Source: Paratinospora sagittata (taxonomy: Eukaryota; Streptophyta; Magnoliopsida; Ranunculales; Menispermaceae). Taken from it: DNA of 64,000 nt. Each line of letters opens with the position of its first letter. The first letter of the stretch is position 1. The position numbers were made by a program, and so were the translations under genes. Where the stretch lies: NCBI GenBank assembly GCA_035771175.1, contig CM069607.1, forward strand, positions 13,214,001 through 13,278,000, read 5' to 3'. Shown one piece after another: positions 11,404 to 22,723 of this stretch. A model generated the notes under the pieces. It worked only from the letters and a program-made list of their open reading frames with translations. It made no database searches and was not told the DNA's origin.

Positions 11404-12846
11404 TCAATTATTACTAGAAAACAATTCGGGGTATTTCAGTTTAATTGTTTATTCTAGTTCCCAAGTTGTTTCCTCTACTTTGTGGTGATCCTAGAGACTT
11501 TTACAAGTGAAATGCTACATCGTCTCAGTTCTTGATTTTTCCTATCCAGAATTAGTATCGTTCTTTCTTGATATTTGTTTCCTTCTTCAACCTGAACTTC
11601 GACCAGAGGGATGATATGTGAAGGATCAGAACAATACTTTCGAAGCACGGATACATGGATAAGGAAAGGGATGGTCGATAGGTTAGTTTGCCAATACGTT
11701 CGACGATCTGGAATGGGCCGATATATCGTGGAGAGAGCTTTCCTTTGATCATGAACCATTTGACACCTCTTGTAGGCTAGACTTTTAGAAAAACAAAGTC
11801 CCCCTTATCAAATTCTAGAAGTTGTCTCCGCTTATCAGTATAGCTCATCTGTCAACTTTGTGCTATATGAAATTGCTCCTTTATTAGTCTGATCTTCTCA
11901 GAAGTCTCTTGAACTAGTTCTGGCCTTAATTGCAGTCAATCTGCCATGTCTAACCAACATACTGGAGATCTGCAAGGGCGACCATAGAGAGCCTCGTATG
12001 GTGCCATGTCGATACTGATTTGGTAGCTGTAGTTGTATGCAAACTCAGCCAAATGTAAGTGTTTTGCCCATCCGTCATGAAAGTCAAATATGCAACATCG
12101 TAACATGTCCTCCAAGATTTGGATTAGACGCTCTGACTGCCCGTCAGTCTGTGGGTGAAAATTTGTGCTCATGGTAATCTTGGAGCCCATTCTACCCTGG
12201 AAAATTTGCCAAAATTTTTATGTGAATTGAGGGCCTCGATCAGAGACGATCGTGAGTGGTATTCCATGGAGGCATACGATCTCTCTTTCATAGAATTCGA
12301 CTAGCTTGGTCGGGTTATCTATGAACTTTATTGGTAAAAAGTTTGCAGACTTTGTAAGTGTGTCAATGATAACCCAAATTGCATCTTTCCTTCTATTATT
12401 TCGAGGTAAGGCCGTAACAAAATCCATTGCAATGTTCTCCCACTTCCATTCTTCAATGGGTAAAGGTTGGAGAAGTCTGAAAAGAAGTCTGCGTTCTGCC
12501 TTTAGTTGTTGGCAAACGAGACATCGACCAACAAATTCTGCAATAGCCTTCTTCATTCTAGAGAACCAGAATTGTCGCTTGACATTTTTGTACATCTTGT
12601 CTCCCCCAGGATGCATAGCAAACCTCGAGCAATGCATTTCACTGAGCACTTCGTTTCGAACTTCAGGATCATTATGTAGGAGAGACGCTTTTTGTAGAAA
12701 ATTGTCTCATCATTGGAAACCGACCAGTGGGGAAGGTCTTGTCCGCTAAGGAGAAGTTCTCTTTTTCCATTAACATGGGGTCGTTGGCTTGAGTTGCTAA
12801 AATTTTTTGAATAAGCTCGAAGTTGGTTGATAATTGGGAGAGTCAT
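11404..12846 (-). pseudogene. D: integrase with chromodomain-like tail, decayed
   Basis: The ATG at 12846 lies in an ATGA overlap with the RNase H stop. Following frames give the H2C2 zinc finger (MHCSRFAMHPGGDKMY ... CLVCQQ, in the open stretch 12649-12218), the core with AMDFVTALP (Asp 1), TIVSDRGPQFT (Asp 2) and, in another frame (12190-11936), TDGQSERLIQILE (Glu 3), so all three DDE residues are still encoded. The C-terminal part at 11760-11404 has GKLSPRYIGPFQI and the LVKV...EEATWE-type tail. Frameshifts fall near 12200 and 11930, and a stop is near 11780. Confidence 0.88.
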
Positions 12847-14165
12847 GATCTTCCTCCTTCTTTAATGAGTTGTAGATTACTATTCTCCATCTTTGTAGCC
12901 AACTTCCCCATTTCGAAGTTGATAGTATAAGCAGCAACATAAGATTTTCTACTCAGGGCATCAACCACAACGTCGGCTTTTCCCGGATGGTATTGGAGTT
13001 GAAAGTCATAATCTTACAAAAATTTCAACCATCGTCTTTGGCGGAGGTTTAGGTCTCTCTGAGTGTAGATGTACTTGAGGCTCTTGTGATCCCAGAAGAC
13101 CTCGAGCCTTTCACCATATAGGTAGTGACGCCATAACTTCAGTGCGAATACGACAGCTGCAAGTTTCAAGTCATGTGTTGGGTAATTACCCTCAAGAATC
13201 TTTAGTTTTCTAGAAGCATATGCAACAACTTGGCCTTCTTGCATTAGTACTGCACCTAAGCCTTGGAAAGAGGCATCAGTGTATAGTAAAAATCCAACTC
13301 CATTTCTTGGAGTGATTAGTACCGGTGCTGTAGCAAAGTGCTTTTTCAATTCCAGAAATGACGATTCACAGGCTGCGTTCCAGATGAATCGTTTGTCTTT
13401 CCGAGTGAGTTTGGTCATAGGTTCAGCAATCTTGAAGAAGTCCTTGATGAAGCATTTTTAGGAGCGAGCCAAACTGAGAAAACTCCAAATTTAAGAAATT
13501 GTGGTAGGTTGCTTCTGGTTTAATACCGCTTGAACTTTTGAAGGATCTACTTCAATGTCATTGCTTGAAACCACATGACCTAGGAATTGTACTCTCTTCA
13601 CCCAAAATTTGCACCTACTCAACTTTGCATATAACTGATGGTTTCTTAAGGTCTAGAGGACAATCCTCAGATGTATCTTATGGTATTCGTCAGTTGAAGA
13701 ATATATCAAGATATCATCTACAAAAACCACCACGAATCGGTCTGAAGATGCGGTTCATCAAATCCATGGATGCTGCAGGTGCATTTGTTAGATTGAATGG
13801 CATGACTAAGAACTTGTAATGGTTGTACCGAGTTCTGAAAGTTGTTTTATTTATGTCCGACTCTCTGATCCAGAGTTGATGATAGCCATATTGGAAATCA
13901 ATCTTAGAGAAGTTTTGGCATCTCTAAGTTGGTCGAATAAGTCATCGATCCTAGGCAGTGGGTATCTATTCTTGATGGTGACGTTATTCGACTTGTGATA
14001 GTCGATGCGAAGTCATAACAAACCATCTTTTTTGCGAACAAACAGAACTGGAGCGCCCCAGGGTGATGAACTTTTTATGATGAAGCCAGTACTCTCCAAT
14101 TCCTTCAGTTGTTTGTCCAACTCAACCAGCTCGACATTGGACATTTTGTATGGTGGAATTGAGAT
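12843..14165 (-). pseudogene. D: reverse transcriptase and RNase H, decayed
   Basis: The RNase H part (13418-13014 open) includes [49 protein letters not shown] and the [20 protein letters not shown] stretch; the HPGKADVVVDALSRK block follows after a stop. The RT part (about 14165-13420) shows [13 protein letters not shown], the [16 protein letters not shown] zone and the FVDD region, but is scattered over frames with several stops. Motif order and spacing match the RT of K, which is open over 213 codons. Non-functional. Confidence 0.85.
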
Positions 14166-15985
14166 GAGAATTCAAATATGAGCGGGAAATCATGTACTTC
14201 AGAGGGTATAGTGATGATGATTCATTGTCATCACCAAGGGATAGGGCTCGGAGTTGTACATTGAGGAGTACAACAGTCGAGTTGTGTATCCATTTTCGCA
14301 TATCCTGAATTTTGACAAACTCCCCAGTGAGTAAGGTTAACTGAACTTGCTTCATCAAACAATCAATGTAAGCATTCAATGGTGCTAACCAGTCCATACC
14401 GAGGATGATGTCGTAGTCTTCTATGTCCATCACTAGGAGATCTGCATAAATTATTTGTTCTGACAATCAAAGTTCACATCTAGAACACTTTAATTTCACT
14501 TCAGTACCAAATTCTAATGGTGTTGAGACATAGATTGTGATGTCTGTGGGTTCAGGTTGTAACTCCAAATGTCTTACCAATGTAGAAGATATAGTGGAGT
14601 GTGTAGCACCCGAATCAAACAAGACATGCACCATTGTATTGAAAAAAGAAAATGTACCTTTCACTACCTTGTTGTCTGGAAGGGGTTGTTGAGCGATGGC
14701 GTACGCTTTACCCTGTTGCCTTTGCCCCTGGTTCTGCCTGGGCTGGGCCTTAGCAGCAGGTAGGGCTTGTTGGATTGGTACTGCGAGAACTGGCTGCCAC
14801 AGTTGTGGAGGGTGGGGACAAAAACTTTTTACATGGCCCTGCTGGCCGTAGTTGTAACAAGTCAGCCTCTGATGTTGAGGCGCTTGTTGTTGGTTATGTT
14901 GGCCGTGCTGAGTGTGGTGTTGTTGGCCACCACCTCTGCCATTGCCATTGCGTCGACCGTCCCTGCCATTGCGGCCTTCTCTGTTATGATTATGAAAACC
15001 CTGATGGCCAGGGTTAAAAGTTTCAGTCGCAGATGTCGTGGCCTCAAGTTTTTGCACAGGGGCTGGGAGGGTTGGGTTTTGATTAAAATAGGGCTTCTTC
15101 TTGTTGCCCTGCTAAGTGCCCTATTGGGAAAAAGTTGCAGGCCCTTTCCCCTATTTTTCTTTTGCTCTTGCTCTGTTTTCTATTGCTCAAAGTTCATGAC
15201 CATATTAACTAGCTCCCTGTAATTCTTGAGATACAAGATAGACAGGGCCTGTCGGATGTCTGGACGAAGGCCATTATAGAATTTCTTGGCCTTATCTCGC
15301 TCCGTTGAGATGGTGGAGAGAGAGAAGATCGATAGTTCCTTGAACCTGACAGCATACTCTCGGTCTGTCATGCTACCTTGGTAGAGCCTGGCAAACTCAT
15401 GGCCTTTTTGCTTCTTCACTACGGTAGGGAAGTACTCATCAATGAACAGTGACTCAAACTCCAGCCAAGTCATGTCTGGTACATTGACCCTTAGGTCTTC
15501 CTTCACTATTATCCACCAAGTGTTAGCTTCACCAACAAGTTGGTAAGAGGCTAGTAGAATTTTTTGACCCTTGTCGACTCCTATAGCTTCAAGACCCTTT
15601 CTTGACTCATCAAGCCATTTTTGCGCTTCATCCGCATCAATGGTACCAGCAAAGGTAAGGGGTTGTAGCCTTTTATATTTCGTGATTTGGTCAGTTTGGC
15701 TCTTCGACCCAGATCGTTCAGGTGCCTGTACGGTGACCACCTAGTTGGTCATAGTCTCACGGACTGTCGTTTGTATTGTCACTTTCATCGCCTCAATGAA
15801 TCTGACAAAAAAGTGTTCCATGCCCAGAGGCATGACGAAGGGTGTAGGTTTAGGTGGCACTGCCTGTCAAGAAGTAGTTGCAGTGTCGTGTGTGGCCTGC
15901 TCTGTCCTCGAAGGCAGCGGTCTTGATTTTGTGTCTCAGGAGGTGCCTCCTCTGTTGGATGGACTGGGCGTGACCTTCCTCTTTT
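14166..15985 (-). pseudogene. D: gag and aspartic protease, few breaks
   Basis: The gag capsid-like part (15740-15180 open) contains RLQPLTFAGTIDADEAQKWL and the Retrotrans_gag-type stretch TWLEFESLFIDEYFP...RYAVRFKEL-like. The next open stretch (15057-14467) carries a Gly/Asn/Gln-rich linker, a zinc knuckle written CYNYGQQGHVKSFC, in which the second Cys is Tyr so zinc binding is lost, and the protease signature LFDSGATHS. A single TGA (14466-14464) replaces the Arg codon CGA seen in A and K, a C-to-T change typical of decayed methylated DNA; the frame continues to 14122 with ILGMDWLAPLN. Confidence 0.9.
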
Positions 15986-16761
15986 TTTGGGAAAGAGAAA
16001 AATAGAACTCTGCTTTAGGAAACATAGCCAAGTATAGTGATATGCTATTCTCAGCAATAAGTTCAAGAGTTCTGCAATTATAAAACCACCTATTTTTCTA
16101 GGTATGATGTAAGGTTTTGGTGAGGAATCAAAGAATCTTATGTGCCTCGTATGTTTGGCCATGGTATAAAACAAGGTTAGAGTGTTTATATAATAAGTAT
16201 ACAATTTTGCAAGCATTTCAGATGTTTTGGTTTTGATTTTTGTGAACATGCATACCTTTTTGAAAATCCATATGAGTCATAAAGATTCTAAGATTAGCCT
16301 CGATAAATGTCCTGGTCTAACGTTCTATCGCATTCTTATGTGTTCAAACTCTTTTCCTTAGTCTTTTCAACTATTATCCAACTTCGTGTCTCATACCACA
16401 TAAATTTGGTAATAAGGGGTTCAACCTAGTTAAGTTATACGAACACGGTCTCTACAAAACATCGGCTGGAGAGGAGTTCACTAATAGTATCGTCCAAGTT
16501 TACTCATCCCATACCGTGTAAACTTAGTGATAATATTAGTAGTTCAACTTTCCCCAAATGTTTTTTTTTCCACACAAGGTGGTGGGTTTTCTTACTTCCA
16601 CATTTTATTTGGTATCTTCTAATTTTGTTGCGTCTCATACCACTCCAAAGTTAGTGATACAAAAGAAAAAATGGTTGTAAGTCGGACCACCAAACATAGT
16701 CTCAAACAAAACATTTCATTCATAATAATAATTAAAAAATGTTACAATGCCAATAATTTTC
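15986..16761 (-). other. D: conserved non-coding spacer between ORF1 and gag
   Basis: This stretch has no convincing ORF, yet aligns with 44818-45552 in K and 50890-51650 in L at similar positions. It contains three copies, about 120 bp apart, of a motif that reads GGTATGGGAC (or a close variant) on the element strand, near 16630, 16510 and 16395. The block 'MAKHTRHIRFFDS...' near 16163-16100 is open on the element strand and precedes gag, but is unlikely to be its start because K and L do not keep it open. Confidence 0.6.
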
Positions 16762-17004
16762 CTACTTTCCCTGCCTACTATTCTGCCTAGTTCTCCTGCT
16801 AGTTGCAGAGTGACTACTAGAAGAATGTTGAGGGGTATTTTTCCGCTCTTCCATGGTTTGCATACGATTCATCAAAGCTTTATAATCTTCACGCATTTCA
16901 ACTACACTAGACACCAGAAACTGTAACTGGTCAAATGGGTTAGTTGGTTGTCCTCTCGGGAGAGGGTAGGTAGGTTGTCCCATCGACGGTTGGTGGGCCG
17001 GCTG

Positions 17005-17211
17005 TGATAAGTAGGAATTTAGTATGTGTTTTGTTTTATGGTATTTATTTCATATATTAGGTTAGTTTATCATAAATTAGATTATTTGATAGTTTTGTCA
17101 AGTTTTGGTGTTTTTGCATTATTTTGGTTTGGATTTTTATAGGTTAGTTCATGAGACTATAAAAGCATGATACTGACTTAATTTGGTTTGTTTTGAAGGT
17201 GTTTTGATAGA
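17005..17211 (+). repeat. E: truncated 5' LTR start
   Basis: The first about 200 bp (TGATAAGTAGGAATTTAGTA...) match 17686-17905 almost base for base apart from a 22-bp gap, then the match ends abruptly at the 'tgaagg' boundary where 3' UTR-type sequence begins. Confidence 0.82.
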
Positions 17212-17685
17212 CCTAAAGTTGATTTCTACCTTTGAACCTTGGCCATACATTACAACCTAGGAAAAACCTATTGATTCCAAATGGCATGTGATCTACATTA
17301 GTGGAGAGTGGTATGAAAGATTTACCTATGGGATTCACTTATTTTATATATATATATCTATTTGAGATCACTTACACTTCATGTTTGCTTGCACTTGTCT
17401 ATTAATTGCATGAATGGTTTTATGAGATTAACTATATGATGATGTGTTTGAGATGATGTGTTTGAGAGTGAAAGATGACACTAGGTGAGAAGTTTGATTA
17501 AAATTCTAGACAACTCAAACACTCCTGAAACTCCTGATGATAAGTATTATCTTTTTAATGTGATCTTAGAGGCCATAGTGATGACATTAATACTATTTTT
17601 TTAATCGAATCATTATTTTAACATGAGTTGATAGTTTTGTTTTCCCTTTGCTCGGGACGATCAAAGTCCTAATTTTGGGGTTGTT

Positions 17686-19231
17686 TGATAAGTAGGAATT
17701 TAGTATGTGTTTTGGAGTATATTTTAGTTGTGTTTTATGGTATTTAGTTCATATATTAGTTTAGTTTATCATAAATTAAGTTATTCGATAGTTTTGTCAA
17801 GTTTTGGTGTTTTTGCATTATTTCAGTTTGGATTTTTATAGGTTAGTTCATGAGACTATAAAAGCATGATACTCACTTAATTTGGTTTGTTTTGAAGGTT
17901 TTTTGGTGGAGCTAAACTTGATTTAGAGGTTTGAAACAAGTTGAAAGAAGTTGGAATAAGATACATGTGCAAGAAGGTGTGAAAGATAGAAGAAAAAGGA
18001 AGAAAAACGCAGAAAAAACTACATTCTGGACGCTGCGGCGCTGCACAAAATAGAAACTACGCGACTATTGTATTTCGGCCATAACTTTATTAATTTAACT
18101 CCGAATTGGACGTGGTTTGTTTATATGGGTTTATTATTTGAAATAATACAATATAGAAGGGTTTTGAGATTGATTTAGTGTAGATAACAAGAAGAAAAAG
18201 CGCAAGGAAGATGGCGGATGTGCGATTCAGAATTAGAAACATTCTAATTTTGTTGCAAACTTTCCTAATTCGACTTGGACTTCTCTTGGATGAATTCCTA
18301 TGGAATTGTAGCTATATAAAGACTATTGTGTAGGGTTTTTAAAGCATCAAGGAGAGGAGAAAAGAGTGTTAAGAGCAAGGAAGACGACTAGGGTTTGGAA
18401 GCAAGGAGAAGAACATTATTGAAGATCATTGAAGATTTCTCCTACACTTTCCCTTCCTTCTACTTTGTTTATTTGGTTTTAGATTTATGTTCATCATGTT
18501 ATTTCATGCTTTTATCTCTCAAGTTATGAACTAAATCCTCTATCTAGAGGTGTAGATTGATCCAAGCTTGAAATTATGCTGTAGGTTTTATTGATTGATT
18601 ATTGTTAATGAAGTTTTTTAGTTTATTTATATTTTTATGAGTTTAATGCTTTTGATCCCTTGGCCACGGATTAGATGATCATAGACTTGAGGTAGATGCT
18701 TAAGAAGAGGGTACCTTAGGTTGGAGAATGGGAAATATAACCTAGGCTATCGTGAGACTCACAAGGAGATCGAGAACCTTTGAAGTCGTTAGGTGGAAAT
18801 CGTAGATCTTAATGAGTTATTGTTGTTTTTGGTTTTCATCGAAAGAGTTAAACCAAGACAACAATAATATGTTGTAGTTTTGCTTCAAAAGAGGGAATTA
18901 GAAAGGTTAGAATTTCTGACTTATAAACGAAAGAATTGATTTAATGATAAATATATATATAAAATCATAGTTGAGAGTAAGGTGATATTGAACCTCTAGA
19001 CCATTCTACCATTGATTTCTCATTTAGTTTCTATTGCATTGTTAGTTTAATACTTAATTCCTTTCATCACTATTTTTAATTATTTGAACTCTCGAATTTG
19101 ATTTTCTAAATAAAGTTAAAGTTAGTAACGTGGTATTTAGTGTGAGTATCAATCCTAGAGGACGACAACCCGATATCTCATCGGTTATATATTATAACTT
19201 GACACGGTACGCTTGCGGTTTGCACGTAACA
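17686..19231 (+). repeat. E: 3' LTR (1546 bp)
   Basis: It starts TGATAAGTAGG and ends TTTGCACGTAACA. It includes a stretch usual for the ends of Athila/Tat-type LTRs ('gagtatcaatcctagaggacgac' to 'cggtacgcttgcggtttgcacg'). The end resembles B's LTR end (GCAAACCGCAAGTGTACGG on the opposite strand, 26325-26343), so E and B belong to related lineages. Confidence 0.85.
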
Positions 19232-20894
19232 GGCTTTCCCATAGGTGGAGGGTAGGTTGTAGGTATTGTTGGAAAATGTTGGTCGCATAGTTGAGCCAAT
19301 GGTGGAGTGTAGTTGGTTTGATTGTATGAGGTTTCCCTAACTGGGACTTCTTGAAAGGTTGAGTTTGCTTGAGTCGGAAAATCTTCAAAAAGTGGACTCA
19401 TCTGAGTTTCCTATCTTCCAAAGTGTGGTGCCACCCAATTTTGATGTGATTGGTTCACAGGGAATTGTGGACTCGGCTGGTAGGGTAGCTCTTGAGTTGG
19501 AAACCCTTGTCCGTCTTGATTTGGTTGGGGTTGCTCAAAGTTCCCCTCCAGGCTCCCGAAGATTTCTTTCTCCATGACATAATGATGATTGGGTTGTTCA
19601 TTATTTGGGTTTGGATTCGTTTTAGTGTTCTAACTTGCTTTAATATTTGGCGTTTCCCTGGTAGGAATCTTGCACCGACTTTTTCATCGACTACACTATG
19701 TGTTATCACTAGCCCTTTCACTATTTTCCTCTGAAGTGGCGCCAAATAATTCTTCATCTGTCACCCTCATTTGGTGTTGAAAGTTTTGGAATAGGAGGAT
19801 AATGCAACATCTTTAGTAATTGGTATTGAAGATTCATCAAAAGTATTGATGTTTACCTCATTTAGTATCTTCATGATTAAAGCTCCATAGCCAAGGTATT
19901 CCTTTTTTGTAGATTACCCTTGACATTTGTTGGACAATGATGTGAGGTAGGGAGATGAAAATTTTCTTGTCTATACAATAAAGGACAATGAGTTGAGCCC
20001 TTGACATTGTAATTCTAGTCACCACCTCAGGCAGGATGTTATCAACTACAACCTTCCCAAGGCCTGCAAGGGTTGGTTTTAGGAGATTATTTGGGAGGCA
20101 GGTGTATGTCTTTTCGTTGTACGCCTTATCGGTGAGGGAGTTGAATAACTGTTCCTTTGATTCAACGATCTCTACAATAGTCCGAGGTTCATGTGGATCA
20201 ATGATCTTATTTCCAATTGAGATTTTCATTAGTCGAGAGATAGTTTCGACGCTGATAGAAATTTTTACTCCCCTGATCAGTGTCTCCAAGATAGGGTTGA
20301 TTCCTTCCTCCTGGAGTCCCACAATATTCATGTTGTCGTAAAATGACCTCACCAAGTTGAGAAAAACAAAACCCTCAACATTACTTATATTAAGCCATCC
20401 CAGCTTTGCGAGTTTGTCGTGAAGGGAAGGACGGATGCGAGGATTCTTCATGTCAATATTCCTTATTAATACAACCTTCCGTTTGTAAAGTTCTGTCAGT
20501 CTTGGGGAAACTTGTTTCGGACTACTGGAAGTCGTTCCTTCACTAGAGGCCATTAAGGAAGATAAAACTTGTGAAGTACACAAAAATATATTCCTGAGAT
20601 TTTTAAGATTTATGTTTTACCCGTTGGACAATATTTTTTTATTTTCTTCTTGATGTTTATGTCAGCAATTCATCTAAATTTTTCATTAGAAACAGATTAT
20701 ACATATATATATATTATAAAACTTAACTATATATATTTATAAATCTTAACTTTATATAACTATATAGTTATATAGATATATATATCTAATATAAATCTTA
20801 ACTATATAGATATATTGTTATTTAGATATATATATATCTAATATATATTTTTCTTCTCCTAAGTGGTGGATTTGGGCGGGCCGTGGACCTTTCT

Positions 20895-20905
20895 CTCTGA
20901 TACCA
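20895..20905 (-). promoter_or_regulatory. D: primer binding site, initiator-Met type
   Basis: On the minus strand TGGTATCAGAG starts 5 bp after the 5' LTR end. This is the usual complement to the 3' end of plant initiator tRNA-Met. The spacer between LTR and site is TTTAA. Confidence 0.88.
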
Positions 20906-20910
20906 TTAAA

Positions 20911-22257
20911 TGTCACACCCCGCCAGGACATGCCTAAGCCGGCGGAACACTCACAGGCGGGGTGCGAATGCATTATAACAGTTACCGAGTGCGCAGGTAC
21001 ACAATTGAGTACAAATCTGATTTCATTAATTTCAGAATGTATTTTGTACAAAAATGTAATTGAGGGAACATCCTCCCAAAATCTCCCTAATAATTAAGCA
21101 AGGGGTACAAAATGAGGTCCCAAAACACCTCCGCCCAATCCACCCTAGGCTCCTGTAAAATTGATTAACAACGGGAGTAAGCTATTGCCTAGTGGGTAAA
21201 ATAGTTCGTGAATATGACAATTAATAAAGAAGACTTCATAATCAAACATCACATATACACAACATAGCATCATAAACAGTACAACGTGGCTTAACAAGAA
21301 TGTATATATGACATCATCTCGTAATGGTTCTGTGATCGTTCATCGCCCTAGGTTCACTTACAGATGTCCATCCCACCTAATCCTGAGTTCACATTATACG
21401 TCCCTCCCCAGGGGAAACATCGATAATAGTGAGCACTGCTCCAATAACTATTTCAAAGATCACAAACCACTTACGTCCCTAGGTGGTTCTTATTTCATGT
21501 ATGATGACTATGCATGCGTGGGTCTGGTCTTTCCTAATATTAGATAGGGTTTCGCAACGTCTGGTGATACTTATCAGGGTCGGCATCACAACGTGCGTTG
21601 TTAGGACGTCCAGTATAACTTATACACGCAGACATCTTTCAATAGGACCAACCAGACCAGCCTCCAAGTTAAGAGGTGGGAACACGAGGTCCCGCTTATA
21701 TACCAAGTCTTTTAGAGCAGCAAGTTGCCTCTCGTTCACTATTTAAAGTTACTGAGGAAAAGACTAAGTCTGATTGAGTCAACTTGACCACTAATCCAGC
21801 GTAGTAATAGTGTAATACATAGACTCCAAATATTAAGGCATAACTATGACATGTATAAACATTATACGCAATAATGCAGTGTAAATGAATAATATACAGA
21901 ATGATAAATGAATGAAAACTTTAATAAAATCCATTAGACACAAACCTATGTTTCATTCCCCACCTTCAAATAAAACTTCTTTCCAAAACTGGCGCCTTTT
22001 CCTGAGCAGAACCACTTCGCACCACAAAGAGAGTCTCAAAAAGAGAGGGAGAGAGTCTCAAAAGAGAGAGAGAGAGTCTCTAGAAGAAGGAGAGAGAGTG
22101 AAGAGGAGTGGTGTGAGAAATGAGGGGGAGGGGGAGGGGGAGGGAGGAGGGGGGGAGGGGGCTTTTTTATACAAAAAGACATGCCTGAAGGTTCGGGCTT
22201 CGGGATTCTGTCCGAACGTCCTGAATTTTTTTTTTCATGTAAACCAAGGGTATTACA
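20911..22257 (-). repeat. D: 5' LTR (1347 bp)
   Basis: On the plus strand it runs from TGTCACACCCCGCCAGG to CAAGGGTATTACA. It is longer than the 3' LTR mainly through a G-rich simple run (about 22120-22160, GGGGGAGG repeats) and a duplicated GAGTCTC/AGAG stretch. On the element strand the first 90 bp hold GAACCTTC-type dyads upstream of a TATA-like ACTTGTATAAAAAAG stretch near 22170. Confidence 0.94.
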
Positions 22258-22723
22258 GTGCGAATATACAATTTTTATTGAAAAATGACCGTGTTTTACC
22301 TTAGAATCGAAAGTCCTTCTTCCTTCCTTTGTCCTTGCTTTTCATTCTATTTTGTCGTTCTAATGATAACATAAAATGAGAGAAATAAAACAAAGCATTT
22401 AAACTTAATATATTTCATGCCCACGGCCTCTTTCACCAATCTCATGTTTTATTTTACTTTATTATTTGTTGGTTAATATTTTATCTTATTCATTATTCCA
22501 TCTTTATTTAATTGCTACATCTTTTTAAATAATCAACGCCCCATTTTAATTTTTATCCATTTGTATAATATTTTATAATCCAATGATATTATTGCATTTA
22601 ATAATACGATCCACTTAATTTATGTATGCTTATACACACATATATTTAACTCCTACGTATTTATACATGTCGATATTCGTATCAGTCAACGTAGGTGTAT
22701 AATTAAAACTACGGGTTGTTACA

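Larger units (their letters stand above)
17005..19231 (+). mobile_element. Element E: recombinant Athila/Tat-like LTR element nested in D
   Basis: E begins TGATAAGTAGG (17005) and ends ACGTAACA (19231). GGCTG (17000-17004) and GGCTT (19232-19236) flank it, a 5-bp TSD with one mismatch, and the flanks join smoothly to D's ORF1 tail (compare 45740-45800). It consists of about 200 bp of 5' LTR start, a 475-bp remnant of a 3' untranslated region ending in the 'tttgctcgggacgatcaaag' stretch that precedes 3' LTRs in this lineage, and a full 1546-bp 3' LTR. All coding sequence is gone. Confidence 0.82.
16762..20553 (-). pseudogene. D: ORF1, plant-transposon-protein-like, split by element E
   Basis: The ATG at 20553 (MASSEGTTSS...) opens 231 codons (stop at 19858) with a helical globular part matching ORF1 of H and K: RPSLHDKLAKLGWLNI, then FVFLNLVRSFYDNM, EINPILETL-like, and MSRAQLIVLYCIDKK. 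This arrangement resembles the 'putative plant transposon protein' domain. After frameshifts it continues as a Gln/Pro/Asn-rich tail (19757-19185), is interrupted by E (17005-19231), and ends at 16983-16762 (MGQPTYPLPRGQPTNPF...SRRTRQN). Its place between 5' LTR and gag is unusual for a chromovirus. A function is not known to me. Confidence 0.72.
9476..22257 (-). mobile_element. Complete chromovirus copy D with nested element E
   Basis: Both LTRs are present in the same orientation (9476-10773 is the 3' LTR, 20911-22257 the 5' LTR). GTGCG occurs immediately outside both (9471-9475 and 22258-22262), a perfect 5-bp TSD. The 5' side has an initiator-Met-type primer site, then ORF1, a non-coding spacer, gag, protease, RT, RNase H, integrase, the 3' ORF and a polypurine tract. 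Without E (2227 bp and a 5-bp duplication) the element is about 10.55 kb. All ORFs carry stops or frameshifts. The best copy in the window for reconstructing the family's gene order. Confidence 0.95.
7834..22723 (-). mobile_element. LTR-like insertion C (about 2.1 kb without D), probable solo LTR
   Basis: On the minus strand the block starts TGTAACAACCCG (22723 downward) and ends near 7834; close to that end is TCGTGACG. It has no coding potential, is AT-rich and contains the plant-LTR phrase 'gtagggtgagcaactgcaac' (8192-8211). It interrupts B between the codons for LLEKDC and DKEVPF. Element D sits inside it with a perfect TSD, so its two parts (7834-9475 and 22263-22723) were once contiguous. 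Only CAA is shared at the outer borders, so its own TSD is not proven. Confidence 0.62.

Noticed and set aside
12306..12749. 147-codon open frame on the plus strand
   Set aside because: Antisense to the integrase of D; similar antisense frames occur opposite the integrase of A and K and reflect codon usage, not genes.
14767..15222. 151-codon open frame on the plus strand
   Set aside because: It is antisense to D's gag, whose minus-strand frame has clear gag and protease motifs; hydrophobic composition comes from the complement of the Gly/Gln-rich linker.
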